Origin: an uncultured Oscillospiraceae bacterium
GTDB taxonomy: Bacteria; Bacillota; Clostridia; Oscillospirales; Acutalibacteraceae
Length of the DNA: 21,994 nucleotides
NCBI GenBank assembly: GCA_900544375.1
Contig: UQUZ01000047.1
Span: forward strand, 1-21,994
Reading direction: 5' to 3'
A program made the translations under genes and the position numbers. The notes beneath the pieces are model-generated. The model made no database searches and was not told the DNA's origin. It was given only the letters and a program-made list of their open reading frames with translations. How positions within the stretch are numbered: position 1 is the first letter of the stretch; each line of letters begins with the position of its first letter. Shown one piece after another: positions 1-6,766 of the stretch.

Positions 1-49
1 GCACCCCACTTGTTATCCAGTATACCATACTGTCTAACAATTGGGGTGC
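1..49. repeat. Nested inverted repeat (cruciform-like element)
   Basis: Arms GCACCCCA (1-8) and TGGGGTGC (42-49) enclose TGTTA (11-15)/TAACA (35-39) and AGTAT (19-23)/ATACT (27-31). The arms are separated by symmetric 2x2 and 3x3 mismatches, with a 3-base loop. The whole segment can fold into one long hairpin with 18 paired positions. It begins at the window edge, so a longer left side cannot be excluded. It has no T tract and no known family name. It could be a MITE or IS terminus, or a regulatory hairpin. Confidence 0.6.
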
Positions 50-88
50 AGGTCATGCTTGAGCCGGCGGGTACTTTTTTCCATAGCG

Positions 89-119
89 TTGGTTTGATTT
101 GCGCCTGGCGTCGTATACT
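89..119 (+). promoter_or_regulatory. Weak promoter candidate for the P-loop kinase gene
   Basis: A good -10 hexamer, TATACT (114-119), lies 37 bases before the chosen ATG. The best -35 at normal position is poor: TTGGTT at 89-94 with a 19-base spacer, or TTGATT at 94-99 with only 14. The -10 is visible; the pairing is inference. Confidence 0.3.
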
Positions 120-156
120 AAGTTCATACCGCGTTGGATACGAAAGGGCGTGTACA

Positions 157-750
157 ATGAAAACATTTCTTTTAGTGACCTCGCCACCCGCCAGCGGAAA
201 AACCTTTATTGCCAAGCAGTTAGCCAGTATGCTGCAAAACTGTGTTTACCTTGATAAGGATAGCGTCATTGTTTTATCCCGCCGGATTTTTCAGGCCGCT
301 GGCGAGCCGTTTGATCGCAGCTCTGCCTTTTTTGAGCAGAATATACGCAATTATGAATATGACGCAATCCTCCAGATCGCCTTTGAGGCGCTGGAATTCA
401 ACCACTGCGTGCTCGTTAATGCGCCCTTTACCCGTGAGGTGCGCAATCCTGTATGGCTGGAGGAGATGCGTCGAAGGCTGGCGGAGATGGGCGCCCGGCT
501 TCAGGTGGTTTGGGTGCATACGGATCTGGAGGTTTGCCGAAAACGGATGCAGATGCGCGCCTCCGAGCGGGATACTTGGAAACTGGCACATTGGGAGGAC
601 TATGTCGGCAGCCGGAATTTTAACCCTCCGGAGAGCATACCAGAGCTTATCGTGATTGATAATTCTGGATCGGAGACTTACTTGGAGCCGACGCAAGCTT
701 TGGCGCACCAAATTGAGGCTGAGCGAAAAGAAGCCTTGCAGCCTGATTAA
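157..750 (+). CDS. AAA/zeta-toxin-like P-loop nucleoside or small-molecule kinase-like ATPase
   Basis: The product is a 197-residue cytosolic P-loop protein. A Walker A-like motif SPPASGKT spans residues 9-16, directly after a hydrophobic first strand, and LDKDS at 33-37 resembles the acidic strand-2 motif of kinase-like P-loop proteins. An Arg-rich LID-like stretch lies around residues 128-143 (CRKRMQMRASER). This is the layout of the small AAA_33/zeta-toxin/shikimate-kinase-like ATPases. The ATG at 157 is chosen because GAAAGGG precedes it at about normal spacing and the P-loop then falls near the N-terminus. The reading frame is open back to position 10, but those 49 codons have no family-like sequence. 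The substrate is unknown, and no antitoxin partner is adjacent, so a toxin role is not supported. The gene converges on dapA. Confidence 0.75.
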   Translation: MKTFLLVTSPPASGKTFIAKQLASMLQNCVYLDKDSVIVLSRRIFQAAGEPFDRSSAFFEQNIRNYEYDAILQIAFEALEFNHCVLVNAPFTREVRNPVWLEEMRRRLAEMGARLQVVWVHTDLEVCRKRMQMRASERDTWKLAHWEDYVGSRNFNPPESIPELIVIDNSGSETYLEPTQALAHQIEAERKEALQPD

Positions 751-779
751 AAAAGGGAACAGGGCGTCCCGCAGAAGAA

Positions 780-806
780 GTTTCAGCTACCGCATGGCGG
801 TGAAAC
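780..806. other. Hairpin between convergent kinase and dapA genes
   Basis: GTTTC (780-784) and ACCGC (789-793) pair with GCGGT (797-801) and GAAAC (802-806), leaving a 4-base bulge and a 3-base loop. There is no adjacent T run on either strand, so this is at best a weak, non-canonical terminator for the convergent pair. Confidence 0.35.
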
Positions 807-824
807 ACAGGGCGTACAGAGGGG

Positions 825-1793
825 TTAAAGGGCGATCATGTTCCAGAGAAGGCCAACTGGGAGATGATGTACAGTCACGCTCCCTGCCCGGTGTGTTTCA
901 TCTGAATTGCATAGCTCATATTTTTGCAGGGTAGCGAGCAACCGCTCCGCGGCGATATCGTCCATTTCGCAGAGAGGCAGGCGACATCTACCAACCGGGA
1001 TTCCCATATAGCAGAGTGCCTGTTTCACGGGGATAGGGTTTACATCGCTGAAGAGGCGCTCGATTAGCTCCAAATACTTTAGCTGCATGGAATCGCTCAG
1101 CGCGGCGTTGCCGTCGAAGAAGGCTTGGCAGAGGCTGTGAACCTCTCCCGGCACAAGATTTGCAAGCACTGAAATAACGCCCTTCGCGCCCAATGCGAGC
1201 GCCGATGTAATCTGATCGTCGTTGCCGGAATAGATTGCGAGACTGTCGCCACAGACGGAGGCAATTTTGGCCATTTGTGAAAAATTTCCGCTAGCTTCTT
1301 TCGTGGCAACGATGTTGTCGAGCTGCGCTAGCTTTTCATAGGTTTCAGGTAGAATATTGACACCTGTTCGTGAAGGGACGTTATATAGGATGATCGGGAG
1401 CGTTGTTGCAGCAGCGCAGGCAGAAAAATGTGCGATCAGCCCGCGTTGAGAAGTTTTATTGTAATATGGAGTAACATGCAACAACGCATCCGCTCCCGCT
1501 TTTTCCGCCGCTTTGGTGAGCAGGAGGGCGTGGGCTGTGCTATTGCTGCCCGCACCCGCGATGACCGGAACGCGGCCCTTGGCAGCCTTGACGGCAAATC
1601 GGATCAGCTCAATATGCTCTTCATCCGTAAGAGTTGCACTTTCACCAGTGGTTCCGGCAACGACAAGCGCATCCGTGCCGTGGCGTATTTGCTCCTGAAT
1701 CAGCGTGCCGAACAGGTCAAAATCAATAGACAGATCTTCTTTCATGGGAGTGACAAGAGCGGTGGCCGAGCCGGCAAAAACCGTTTTTTTCAT
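825..1793 (-). CDS. dapA: 4-hydroxy-tetrahydrodipicolinate synthase
   Basis: This cytosolic enzyme condenses pyruvate with aspartate semialdehyde, the first committed step of diaminopimelate/lysine synthesis. The family signature is complete. GTTGE lies at 47-51, with Thr48/Thr49 matching the proton-relay threonine region. Tyr111 is in TPYYN, Tyr137 in LYNVPSRTG, and Arg142 in the same motif. The Schiff-base Lys165 lies in ATKEASGN. The protein has 322 residues, about 28 more than typical: family homology ends near residue 294, and the tail has no family-like sequence, suggesting loss of the original stop. Start: ATG at 1793 with AAAGGAG about 10 bases upstream. The ATG overlaps the stop of the upstream ORF (ATGA), so translation is probably coupled. 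Confidence 0.95.
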   Translation of the reverse strand: MKKTVFAGSATALVTPMKEDLSIDFDLFGTLIQEQIRHGTDALVVAGTTGESATLTDEEHIELIRFAVKAAKGRVPVIAGAGSNSTAHALLLTKAAEKAGADALLHVTPYYNKTSQRGLIAHFSACAAATTLPIILYNVPSRTGVNILPETYEKLAQLDNIVATKEASGNFSQMAKIASVCGDSLAIYSGNDDQITSALALGAKGVISVLANLVPGEVHSLCQAFFDGNAALSDSMQLKYLELIERLFSDVNPIPVKQALCYMGIPVGRCRLPLCEMDDIAAERLLATLQKYELCNSDETHRAGSVTVHHLPVGLLWNMIAL

Positions 1794-2185
1794 CGCAAGT
1801 CAAAGCTCCTTTCTGAATAAGACTTAGGGGGAAGAAGGGAAAAGGCAAAGTATCCGGGTGGACATCCATCCGATTCTATGATCGTTTTGCTAGAGTGTAT
1901 TTTACCTTGCCGGAGCATTGCCAGCAGAAGTCCGCAACTGTCGGATAACCCATAAACGGCATAAATTCGCCCTGCGTAATGGGTGCTAACGTATTGTGTG
2001 ATATCATGCAGTGCTTTGGCATATTGGGTTTGCATCTGGTATGTATCGTTTAGAGAGGGAAGAAGAATATGATATTGTTCCTCAAGTGCGTGAATCAGAG
2101 AATTCCATCCTTCATTTTTAGGCTCCTTTTTACATAGGAGCAAAATAGTGGGATGATTTTCAGAACCGTATTCCTTCATTTTCAT
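1790..2185 (-). CDS. Short, degenerate alpha/beta-hydrolase-like protein
   Basis: The 131-residue ORF is translationally coupled (ATGA) to dapA. The N-terminal pattern of a strand ending in ILLL at 14-17, a second LLPSL strand at 41-45 and a GLSDSCG turn at 79-85 resembles the first half of small alpha/beta hydrolases. Those normally have an LLHGG oxyanion strand and a G-x-S-x-G nucleophile elbow in a protein of about 220-260 residues. Here the oxyanion segment reads LLCKK, the last Gly of the elbow is Ser83, and the part that would carry the catalytic Asp and His is missing. It is probably an inactive remnant kept because it leads into dapA, or a protein with a new role. AGAGG precedes the ATG at 2185. 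Family assignment is by pattern only. Confidence 0.55.
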   Translation of the reverse strand: MKMKEYGSENHPTILLLCKKEPKNEGWNSLIHALEEQYHILLPSLNDTYQMQTQYAKALHDITQYVSTHYAGRIYAVYGLSDSCGLLLAMLRQGKIHSSKTIIESDGCPPGYFAFSLLPPKSYSERSFDLR

Positions 2186-2653
2186 ACTGGATAACCTCTT
2201 TGTGGTTTGAATCAGTTTTGTTTTTGAATGGAATGTTTTGCTGGAGGAGTTTACTACACGGCGATCCCTACTTTCCTTACTTTTGCATTATGATAGCATA
2301 TTTCGCATTAAGAAGTAGTTAAGAAGGCCTCCGCTCCGTGAAATTCGTATAAAGAAGCCTCGCTTTATAGAGCGTCGTTTCCGGCGAGAAAGATTTTGTA
2401 GATGCTCTTGCGTGTAGGGGGTTCTTAGACTATAATATCCCCATAGATGATTCATAAATTGTGTATCTGATATGCCTTGTTTGACCGTTTGTGGAAGATA
2501 CCACGGAATGACAGCTATTATTTGTAAAAAATCGGTGTCCAACAGCCTGGAAAGTTGCCCAACACAGCAAAGGATTCATATAGAAGGCCAAGCGTGCATC
2601 CCGTTACAATGCATGCTGAAAATGTGTTTTTTGTATGATTCGCGCTGTTGCAA
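2186..2653. other. Gene-poor stretch between the dapA unit and the methyltransferase
   Basis: This stretch is more AT-rich than its surroundings and holds no recognisable gene. On the minus strand, an extended -10-like TGCTATCAT (about 2291-2299) could start the hydrolase-dapA transcript, but no matching -35 is evident. One weak minus-strand ORF (2288-2542) is listed separately. Confidence 0.4.
2288..2542 (-). CDS. Unrecognised small ORF, possibly a remnant
   Basis: The 84-codon ORF starts with TTG and has no convincing ribosome binding site. Its frame continues 12 codons upstream to a stop without an ATG. The composition is protein-like (aromatic-rich middle, basic RRKRR stretch near residue 53), but I recognise no family. 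It could be the tail of a decayed gene or chance. Confidence 0.2.
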   Translation of the reverse strand: MDTDFLQIIAVIPWYLPQTVKQGISDTQFMNHLWGYYSLRTPYTQEHLQNLSRRKRRSIKRGFFIRISRSGGLLNYFLMRNMLS

Positions 2654-2659
2654 TATTAT
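2631..2659 (+). promoter_or_regulatory. Sigma-A-type promoter of the methyltransferase gene
   Basis: TTGTAT (2631-2636), a 17-base spacer and TATTAT (2654-2659) lie 36 bases before the ATG. The spacer end carries GCGCTGTTGCA (2642-2652), the same 11-mer that forms one arm of this gene's terminator. Confidence 0.6.
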
Positions 2660-2694
2660 TTGGAATGAAAAAGAGGATGTAAAGGGGTCTTACA

Positions 2695-3537
2695 ATGATG
2701 GATGTTTCAAAAAACGCAGAGCGCTTTATGGGCTATGCGGATGTCTACCACATGGCGCGACCGCGCGGCCCACGCTTTGTCGTGGACTGCCTGATTAACT
2801 ATTTGGGGTATTTTCCGCAAACGGTCGTAGACCTGGGCTGTGGAACGGGGCTTTCCACCCGCCTGTGGGGAACCGCCGCGGCTGAGGTAATCGGCGTGGA
2901 ACCAAGCCCGGATATGATTGCTTATGCGCAGGAGCATCGTGTGCCGAAGCAAAATATCCGCTTTGTCAATGCCTTTGCCCATGAAACGGGGCTTGCGCCG
3001 GAATGCGCTGATTTGGTGACCTGCTCCCAGTCTTTTCACTGGATGGAGCCGGAGGAAACGTTGCAGGAGGTAAATCGCATTTTAAAGCCCGGCGGTATTT
3101 TTGCCACCTACGACTGCGACTGGCCGCCTGTGTGCGACCGCAGGGCAGAGGAAGCTTATAACGACCTGCAACGCAGGATTCAGGAGCTTGCGAGCGCTAC
3201 CAAGGATTATGCAGATAGCTTTTTACGTTGGGAGAAAAGCGAGCATTTATCCCGTATTCAAGAAAGCGGATTTTTTGGCTACACCCGTGAGATTGTTTTT
3301 TCGAATACGGAGGAGTGTGACGCACGCCGTTTCATCAACCTTGCGCTCAGCCAGGGGAGCCTGCAAACCATGCTGCGCATGGAGCCGGAGATCGTCAAGC
3401 TTTGCGTGTCCCGTTTTGAGAAAAAAGTGCATGAGATTTTTGAGGATGAAATTTTCCGCATGGATTTCTGCTACCGAATGCGCATCGGGATGAAAGATGA
3501 CAGGGCAGAGGAAGAGCAGAATTCTGTCATTGACTAA
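2695..3537 (+). CDS. Class I SAM-dependent methyltransferase
   Basis: The 280-residue protein is probably cytosolic, with a Rossmann-like methyltransferase fold of the Methyltransf_11 type. Motif I, VVDLGCGTG, lies at 44-52. The acidic end of strand 2 is Glu69 in GVEPS, where the SAM ribose would bind. A later Ser-Phe-His-Trp segment (SQSFHWM) and the LKPGG turn complete the usual core, with a helical C-terminal half that probably recognises the substrate. The substrate cannot be read from the sequence. The gene is monocistronic, with its own promoter and a bidirectional terminator shared with rfbD. AAAGGGG lies about 8 bases before the first of two tandem ATG codons. Confidence 0.85.
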   Translation: MMDVSKNAERFMGYADVYHMARPRGPRFVVDCLINYLGYFPQTVVDLGCGTGLSTRLWGTAAAEVIGVEPSPDMIAYAQEHRVPKQNIRFVNAFAHETGLAPECADLVTCSQSFHWMEPEETLQEVNRILKPGGIFATYDCDWPPVCDRRAEEAYNDLQRRIQELASATKDYADSFLRWEKSEHLSRIQESGFFGYTREIVFSNTEECDARRFINLALSQGSLQTMLRMEPEIVKLCVSRFEKKVHEIFEDEIFRMDFCYRMRIGMKDDRAEEEQNSVID

Positions 3538-3557
3538 AATGATTTAAAAATAAAAAA

Positions 3558-3599
3558 GCGCTGTTGCACAATGCTTTGCAACAGCGCCTTTTTATTTTT
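3558..3599. terminator. Bidirectional intrinsic terminator (methyltransferase / rfbD)
   Basis: A perfect 11-bp stem, GCGCTGTTGCA (3558-3568) with TGCAACAGCGC (3577-3587), has an 8-base loop. It is followed by a T-rich run on the plus strand and preceded by an A-rich run that serves the minus strand. The position between convergent genes fits. Confidence 0.9.
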
Positions 3600-3653
3600 A
3601 TCCTGCATAAAGCTGCTATCTTTTCGATGGTATAGAGCATCTAGGTGGATCGC

Positions 3654-4529
3654 TTAAAAGGCCTTGAGAACCCCTTCCTCTTCTGCAATTGCCAGTTCGG
3701 ATAGATACCGCTGCAAAGCATCCTTCCAATGTGGCAGTCTCGGAAAACCTGCTTCATCCAGGCTCTCTTTAGAAAGGCGCGAATTTAGCGGACGGGCAGC
3801 CGGGCTGGGATAATCCGCCGTGGCAACTGGGTGGATTTTTGCAGGCAGGTGCCCCAGACGCATAATTTCTCTTGCAAATTCATACCAGCTGCAATAGCCC
3901 TCGTTGGTGGCGTGATAGGTGCCGAAGCGCTCTGTCATCGCCATATCGCACAGCAGGGGGGCAAGGTCTGCCGTGTAGGTGGGGGAGCCTATCTGATCGC
4001 TTACCACGGAAATCTCTTCTTTTTCCCGGCCAAGCCGAAGCATCGTTTTTACAAAGTTAGAGCCGTTGATGCCGAATACCCATGAGGTGCGCACGATAAA
4101 AGAGCGTGGGCATAGGATTCGCGTGCTGTTTTCGCCGCTCAATTTTGTTTCCCCATACGTGTTCAGTGGATTTTTGGCTTCATAGATGCCGAGCGGCTGC
4201 TCTCCGGAGGCGCCAAACACATAATCCGTGCTGATATAAATAAGCTTTGCGCCCGTTTTATTGGCCGCCGCGGCAATGTTTGCGCTGCCTCGGTAATTGA
4301 TATCCATGCAAAGCGTCTGCTCCGTTTCAGCACGGTTGACGTTGGTATAGGCCGCGCAGTGGATCACAGCGTCTGGCTGGTAGGTTTCGACCCAATGCAT
4401 GACCTGCGGCATATTCGTGATATCGCACTCCTCTCGATCAATCCCGCGGCAGGGGATTTTACGCCGGTGGAGTTCTTTGAGCACGTCGTAACCTAACTGG
4501 CCGTTGGAACCGGTTACCAAAATCTTCAT
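3654..4529 (-). CDS. rfbD: dTDP-4-dehydrorhamnose reductase
   Basis: RmlD/RfbD reduces dTDP-4-keto-L-rhamnose with NAD(P)H to dTDP-L-rhamnose, the sugar donor for surface polysaccharides. The 291-residue protein is an extended short-chain dehydrogenase. The dinucleotide motif TGSNGQLG lies at 6-13, HCAAYTNV at 58-65, ISTDYVF with the catalytic Thr101 at 99-105, and the Tyr125-x3-Lys129 pair in NTYGETK. Length and motif order are normal. The ribosome binding site AGGAAGG precedes the ATG. It is the last gene of the rfbA-rfbC-rfbD unit but is separated from rfbC by 281 bases holding a terminator-like hairpin, so it may be expressed at a lower level or from its own promoter. Confidence 0.93.
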   Translation of the reverse strand: MKILVTGSNGQLGYDVLKELHRRKIPCRGIDREECDITNMPQVMHWVETYQPDAVIHCAAYTNVNRAETEQTLCMDINYRGSANIAAAANKTGAKLIYISTDYVFGASGEQPLGIYEAKNPLNTYGETKLSGENSTRILCPRSFIVRTSWVFGINGSNFVKTMLRLGREKEEISVVSDQIGSPTYTADLAPLLCDMAMTERFGTYHATNEGYCSWYEFAREIMRLGHLPAKIHPVATADYPSPAARPLNSRLSKESLDEAGFPRLPHWKDALQRYLSELAIAEEEGVLKAF

Positions 4530-4619
4530 AGAAAATAGTCCTTCCTATTGATTAAAATATGTCGATTAGGAACCTGTGCCCGCAGGGCGGCAGCCGCCTT
4601 GCGGTCCATTCCGGTTTTT

Positions 4620-4645
4620 CCCGCGCCTTCTGGGTGGTGCGCGGG
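4620..4645. other. Strong GC hairpin in the rfbC-rfbD gap
   Basis: CCCGCGC (4620-4626) pairs with GCGCGGG (4639-4645) around a 12-base loop, and flanking TTTTT/AAAAA runs extend the stem. No T run follows on either strand. It lies just downstream, in the minus direction, of the terminator-like hairpin. Confidence 0.5.
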
Positions 4646-4697
4646 GAAAAAACAACAAAAGCAAATCGCAATTCTAGCATTTTACGGGCTTTTGTTG
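4645..4697 (-). terminator. Terminator-like hairpin between rfbC and rfbD
   Basis: On the minus strand CAACAAAAGC (4697-4688) pairs perfectly with GCTTTTGTTG (4662-4653) and is followed by TTTTTT. The 25-base loop can pair further (AAATGC with GCGATTT, imperfect). It could be a partial terminator or attenuator inside the rhamnose operon. The rest of 4530-4810 has no supported gene. Confidence 0.55.
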
Positions 4698-4810
4698 CCC
4701 ATTTTTAATAGCATTTATTCAAAAAATGACAATTTAACCCATCCAAAAATAGGAGAAAAGGAGCGGCGAAAACGCTGCTCCATCGCATGCATTCTGTTTG
4801 AAAAAGGGCT

Positions 4811-5368
4811 TTACAGTGGATAAATAAAACGCACATCACTCTCGGCCAGCAAAGGAGCGTTTTGATCTTTGGCAGATAGTATCGGATGTTGCAGCCCCCA
4901 AAGGACGCCGAGCGCCGGATCGTCAAAGCGGATGCTCCGGTCATTTTCCGGCGCGTAATACTCATCCACCTTGTATTCCACCTCTACATCATCGGTCAAG
5001 GTCAAAAAGCCGTGCAGACAGCCTTTTGGGATAAAAATTTGCTTTTTATTTTCCTCTGTCAGTTCGACGCCGATCCACTTCAGGTAGGAAGGGGAGCCGT
5101 GTCGAATATCAACGGCAACATCCAGCAGCGCGCCGCGCGTACACGTTAGCAGTTTGCTCTGCGCTTTTGGGTTTGTCTGACAGTGCAGCCCGCGGATGGT
5201 GCCCTTGTGCTGAGTGCGGGAACGGTTGTCCTGCACAAAACGAACCTGAATGCCGCAGGCAGCGTATTTTTCATAGGAATAGGATTCCATAAACCAACCC
5301 CGATTGTCTCCGAATACGTCGGGCTCAATCAAAAAAGCGCCTTCAATTTTGGTTTGTATGACGTTCAT
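4811..5368 (-). CDS. rfbC: dTDP-4-dehydrorhamnose 3,5-epimerase
   Basis: RmlC/RfbC epimerises C3 and C5 of dTDP-4-keto-6-deoxyglucose to give the substrate of RfbD. The 185-residue cupin has the family hallmarks. FxDxRGWFxE lies at 19-28, with QDNRSRT at 46-52. RGLHCQ at 59-64 carries catalytic His62. IPKGCLHGFLTL at 113-124 and EYKVDEYYAPE at 131-141, containing the conserved active-site Tyr region, follow in order. Length is normal. It follows rfbA by 49 bases and is the second gene of the operon. The ribosome binding site is modest (GGGG about 7 bases before the ATG). Confidence 0.95.
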   Translation of the reverse strand: MNVIQTKIEGAFLIEPDVFGDNRGWFMESYSYEKYAACGIQVRFVQDNRSRTQHKGTIRGLHCQTNPKAQSKLLTCTRGALLDVAVDIRHGSPSYLKWIGVELTEENKKQIFIPKGCLHGFLTLTDDVEVEYKVDEYYAPENDRSIRFDDPALGVLWGLQHPILSAKDQNAPLLAESDVRFIYPL

Positions 5369-5417
5369 ACATAGCCCCGTCTTTCATAAAAATACTTCGC
5401 TGAAAATAAACGATGGC

Positions 5418-6368
5418 TCAATCAAGAGCATGAATCATCGGGTCGTCGTCATCTGAGCCCCAGCGGCGCGCACGTTTGCCCGGCGCATTTTCATACAGGA
5501 TTTTGCCCTCCGCCACTCGGCGCAGGTGCTGCCCATAGGTTGATTTTCCATATTTCTCAGCAGATGAGATCAACGCCTTTTTGGTGATCCATCGTTTGTT
5601 ATAGGCGATCTCCTCTGGGGAACAAATTTTGATCCCTTGCAGCTTTTCAACCGTGCGGATGAAGTGGGCGGCATCCATCAGGGCGTCCACCGTGCCTGTA
5701 TCCAGCCAGGCAAAGCCGCGGCCAAGGAAGCGGACGTCAAGGTCGCCCAGCTCCAGGTATTTGCGATTAATATCCGTAATCTCATATTCTCCGCGGGCGC
5801 TGGGCTGAAGCGCCTTTGCAAATTCCACAACGCGGTTATCATAAAAGTAAAGCCCGGTCACAGCATAGTTTGATTTTGGCTCCTTCGGTTTTTCCTCAAT
5901 AGAGGTCGGCTCGCCTTTTGCGTTAAATTCCACCACGCCGAAAGCGCTTGGATCATCCACATAGTAGCCGAAAATCGTGGCACGCCCCGGATTGATGGCC
6001 GCTTGGCGAAGCAAATGGCCTAGACCGTTGCCATAAAAAATATTATCTCCAAGGATCATGGCAACGCTGTCGTCTCCAATAAAATCTTCTCCGATGACAA
6101 AAGCCTGCGCAAGGCCGTTCGGCTTGTCCTGCACAGCGTAGGAAAGCTTAAGGCCGAATTGCTTCCCCGTGCCCATAAGCGCTTCAAATTTCGGCGTATC
6201 CTCAGGTGTAGAAATAATCAGAATTTCCCGAATACCAGCGAGCATCAGGATCGACAGCGGATAATAAATCATTGGCTTATCATAGACCGGAAGCAGCTGC
6301 TTACTGGTGACCATTGTCAAAGGGTAAAGCCGGGTGCCGGATCCTCCAGCTAAAATGATTCCCTTCAA
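5418..6368 (-). CDS. rfbA: Glucose-1-phosphate thymidylyltransferase
   Basis: RfbA/RmlA joins glucose-1-phosphate and dTTP to dTDP-glucose, the first step to dTDP-rhamnose. The nucleotidyltransferase signature GGSGTRLYPLT lies at residues 8-18, SKQLLPVYDKP at 22-32, the metal-binding LGDN with Asp108 at 106-109, and later FGVVEF, EEKP, EYEITD and WLDTGT. I place the start at TTG 6368: GAGGAG then lies 8 bases upstream and the protein begins MKGIILAGG as in the family. The GTG at 6377 is only one base from that ribosome binding site. The protein has 316 residues, about 25 longer than usual, with an acidic C-terminal tail containing four consecutive Asp. First gene of the unit. Confidence 0.93.
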   Translation of the reverse strand: MKGIILAGGSGTRLYPLTMVTSKQLLPVYDKPMIYYPLSILMLAGIREILIISTPEDTPKFEALMGTGKQFGLKLSYAVQDKPNGLAQAFVIGEDFIGDDSVAMILGDNIFYGNGLGHLLRQAAINPGRATIFGYYVDDPSAFGVVEFNAKGEPTSIEEKPKEPKSNYAVTGLYFYDNRVVEFAKALQPSARGEYEITDINRKYLELGDLDVRFLGRGFAWLDTGTVDALMDAAHFIRTVEKLQGIKICSPEEIAYNKRWITKKALISSAEKYGKSTYGQHLRRVAEGKILYENAPGKRARRWGSDDDDPMIHALD

Positions 6369-6446
6369 GGCGCACACTCCTCATCTCTGATGAAAACAAA
6401 CAAATTGCACAAAAACAGCAATCCATAAACAGAATCTAACGTTCAT

Positions 6447-6475
6447 ATAATAATACGAAATCGTATTTCCGTCAA
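6447..6475 (-). promoter_or_regulatory. Promoter of the rfbA-rfbC-rfbD operon
   Basis: Read on the minus strand, TTGACG (6475-6470), a 17-base spacer and TATTAT (6452-6447) lie about 80 bases before rfbA. The spacer is occupied by a palindrome. Confidence 0.7.
6452..6467. promoter_or_regulatory. Palindrome in the rfb promoter spacer (operator candidate)
   Basis: AATACGA (6452-6458), AA, TCGTATT (6461-6467) is a perfect 7-bp dyad lying between the -35 and -10 boxes. A bound dimer would block polymerase. No regulator is identifiable. Confidence 0.5.
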
Positions 6476-6589
6476 CCGCGTTTTCAAAAGCGGAACCTGT
6501 AAACGCAGATTAGAACACACTTTTCAACGCATTTTTGCAGATTGTCCAATTATTAGAACCTTTTATTTTGCTCCAAAGTATAAAATAAA

Positions 6590-6619
6590 TTGACAAAGAG
6601 GGTTCCGCTATATTATAAT
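6590..6619 (+). promoter_or_regulatory. Promoter of the feoA-feoB operon
   Basis: Both boxes match the sigma-A consensus exactly: TTGACA (6590-6595) and TATAAT (6614-6619), with an 18-base spacer. Transcription would start near 6626, inside the adjacent dyad. Confidence 0.85.
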
Positions 6620-6633
6620 TTAGCCGTGGCTAA
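6620..6633. promoter_or_regulatory. DtxR/MntR-type operator at the feo promoter
   Basis: TTAGCC (6620-6625), GT, GGCTAA (6628-6633) is a perfect dyad abutting the -10 box and covering the expected transcription start. DtxR-family operators typically have TTAG/CTAA-ended arms. The operon itself encodes a DtxR-family protein, so metal-dependent autorepression is the simple reading. Binding is inferred. Confidence 0.7.
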
Positions 6634-6675
6634 CAATTTCGAAATCAGGTTTCCTCTGTAGGGAGGCGGGCCTTT

Positions 6676-6766
6676 TTGAATGAGGAGCAGCAGTTTGCCC
6701 TTTCACGCCTTATGGCGCTGTAAACAGGCAAAATATCCAAATGAGTGTGAAGGGATCGGTGTTTGA
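6676..6766 (+). other. feoA leader with two overlapping candidate short ORFs
   Basis: An untranslated leader of about 140 bases holds a 15-codon ORF (TTG 6676 to TAA 6723), with AGGGAGG about 9 bases upstream. It also holds a 28-codon ORF in another frame (ATG 6680 to TGA 6766) whose stop overlaps the feoA ATG as TGATG. Either could be a leader peptide coupled to feoA, or both could be chance. No family is recognised. Confidence 0.3.

Noticed and set aside
10..156. N-terminal extension of the P-loop kinase frame
   Set aside because: It reads through the inverted repeat and the -10 box; the ATG at 157 has a ribosome binding site and puts the P-loop at the usual place.
1794..2290. Lysine riboswitch upstream of dapA
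   Set aside because: dapA is coupled to the preceding ORF, and no lysine-riboswitch-like conserved core or terminator is seen.
4548..4823. 91-codon plus-strand ORF in the rfbC-rfbD gap
   Set aside because: No ribosome binding site or family-like sequence; it crosses the hairpins and the end of rfbC.
6369..6377. GTG at 6377 as the rfbA start
   Set aside because: It lies one base from the ribosome binding site, whereas TTG 6368 has an 8-base spacing and gives the family N-terminus.
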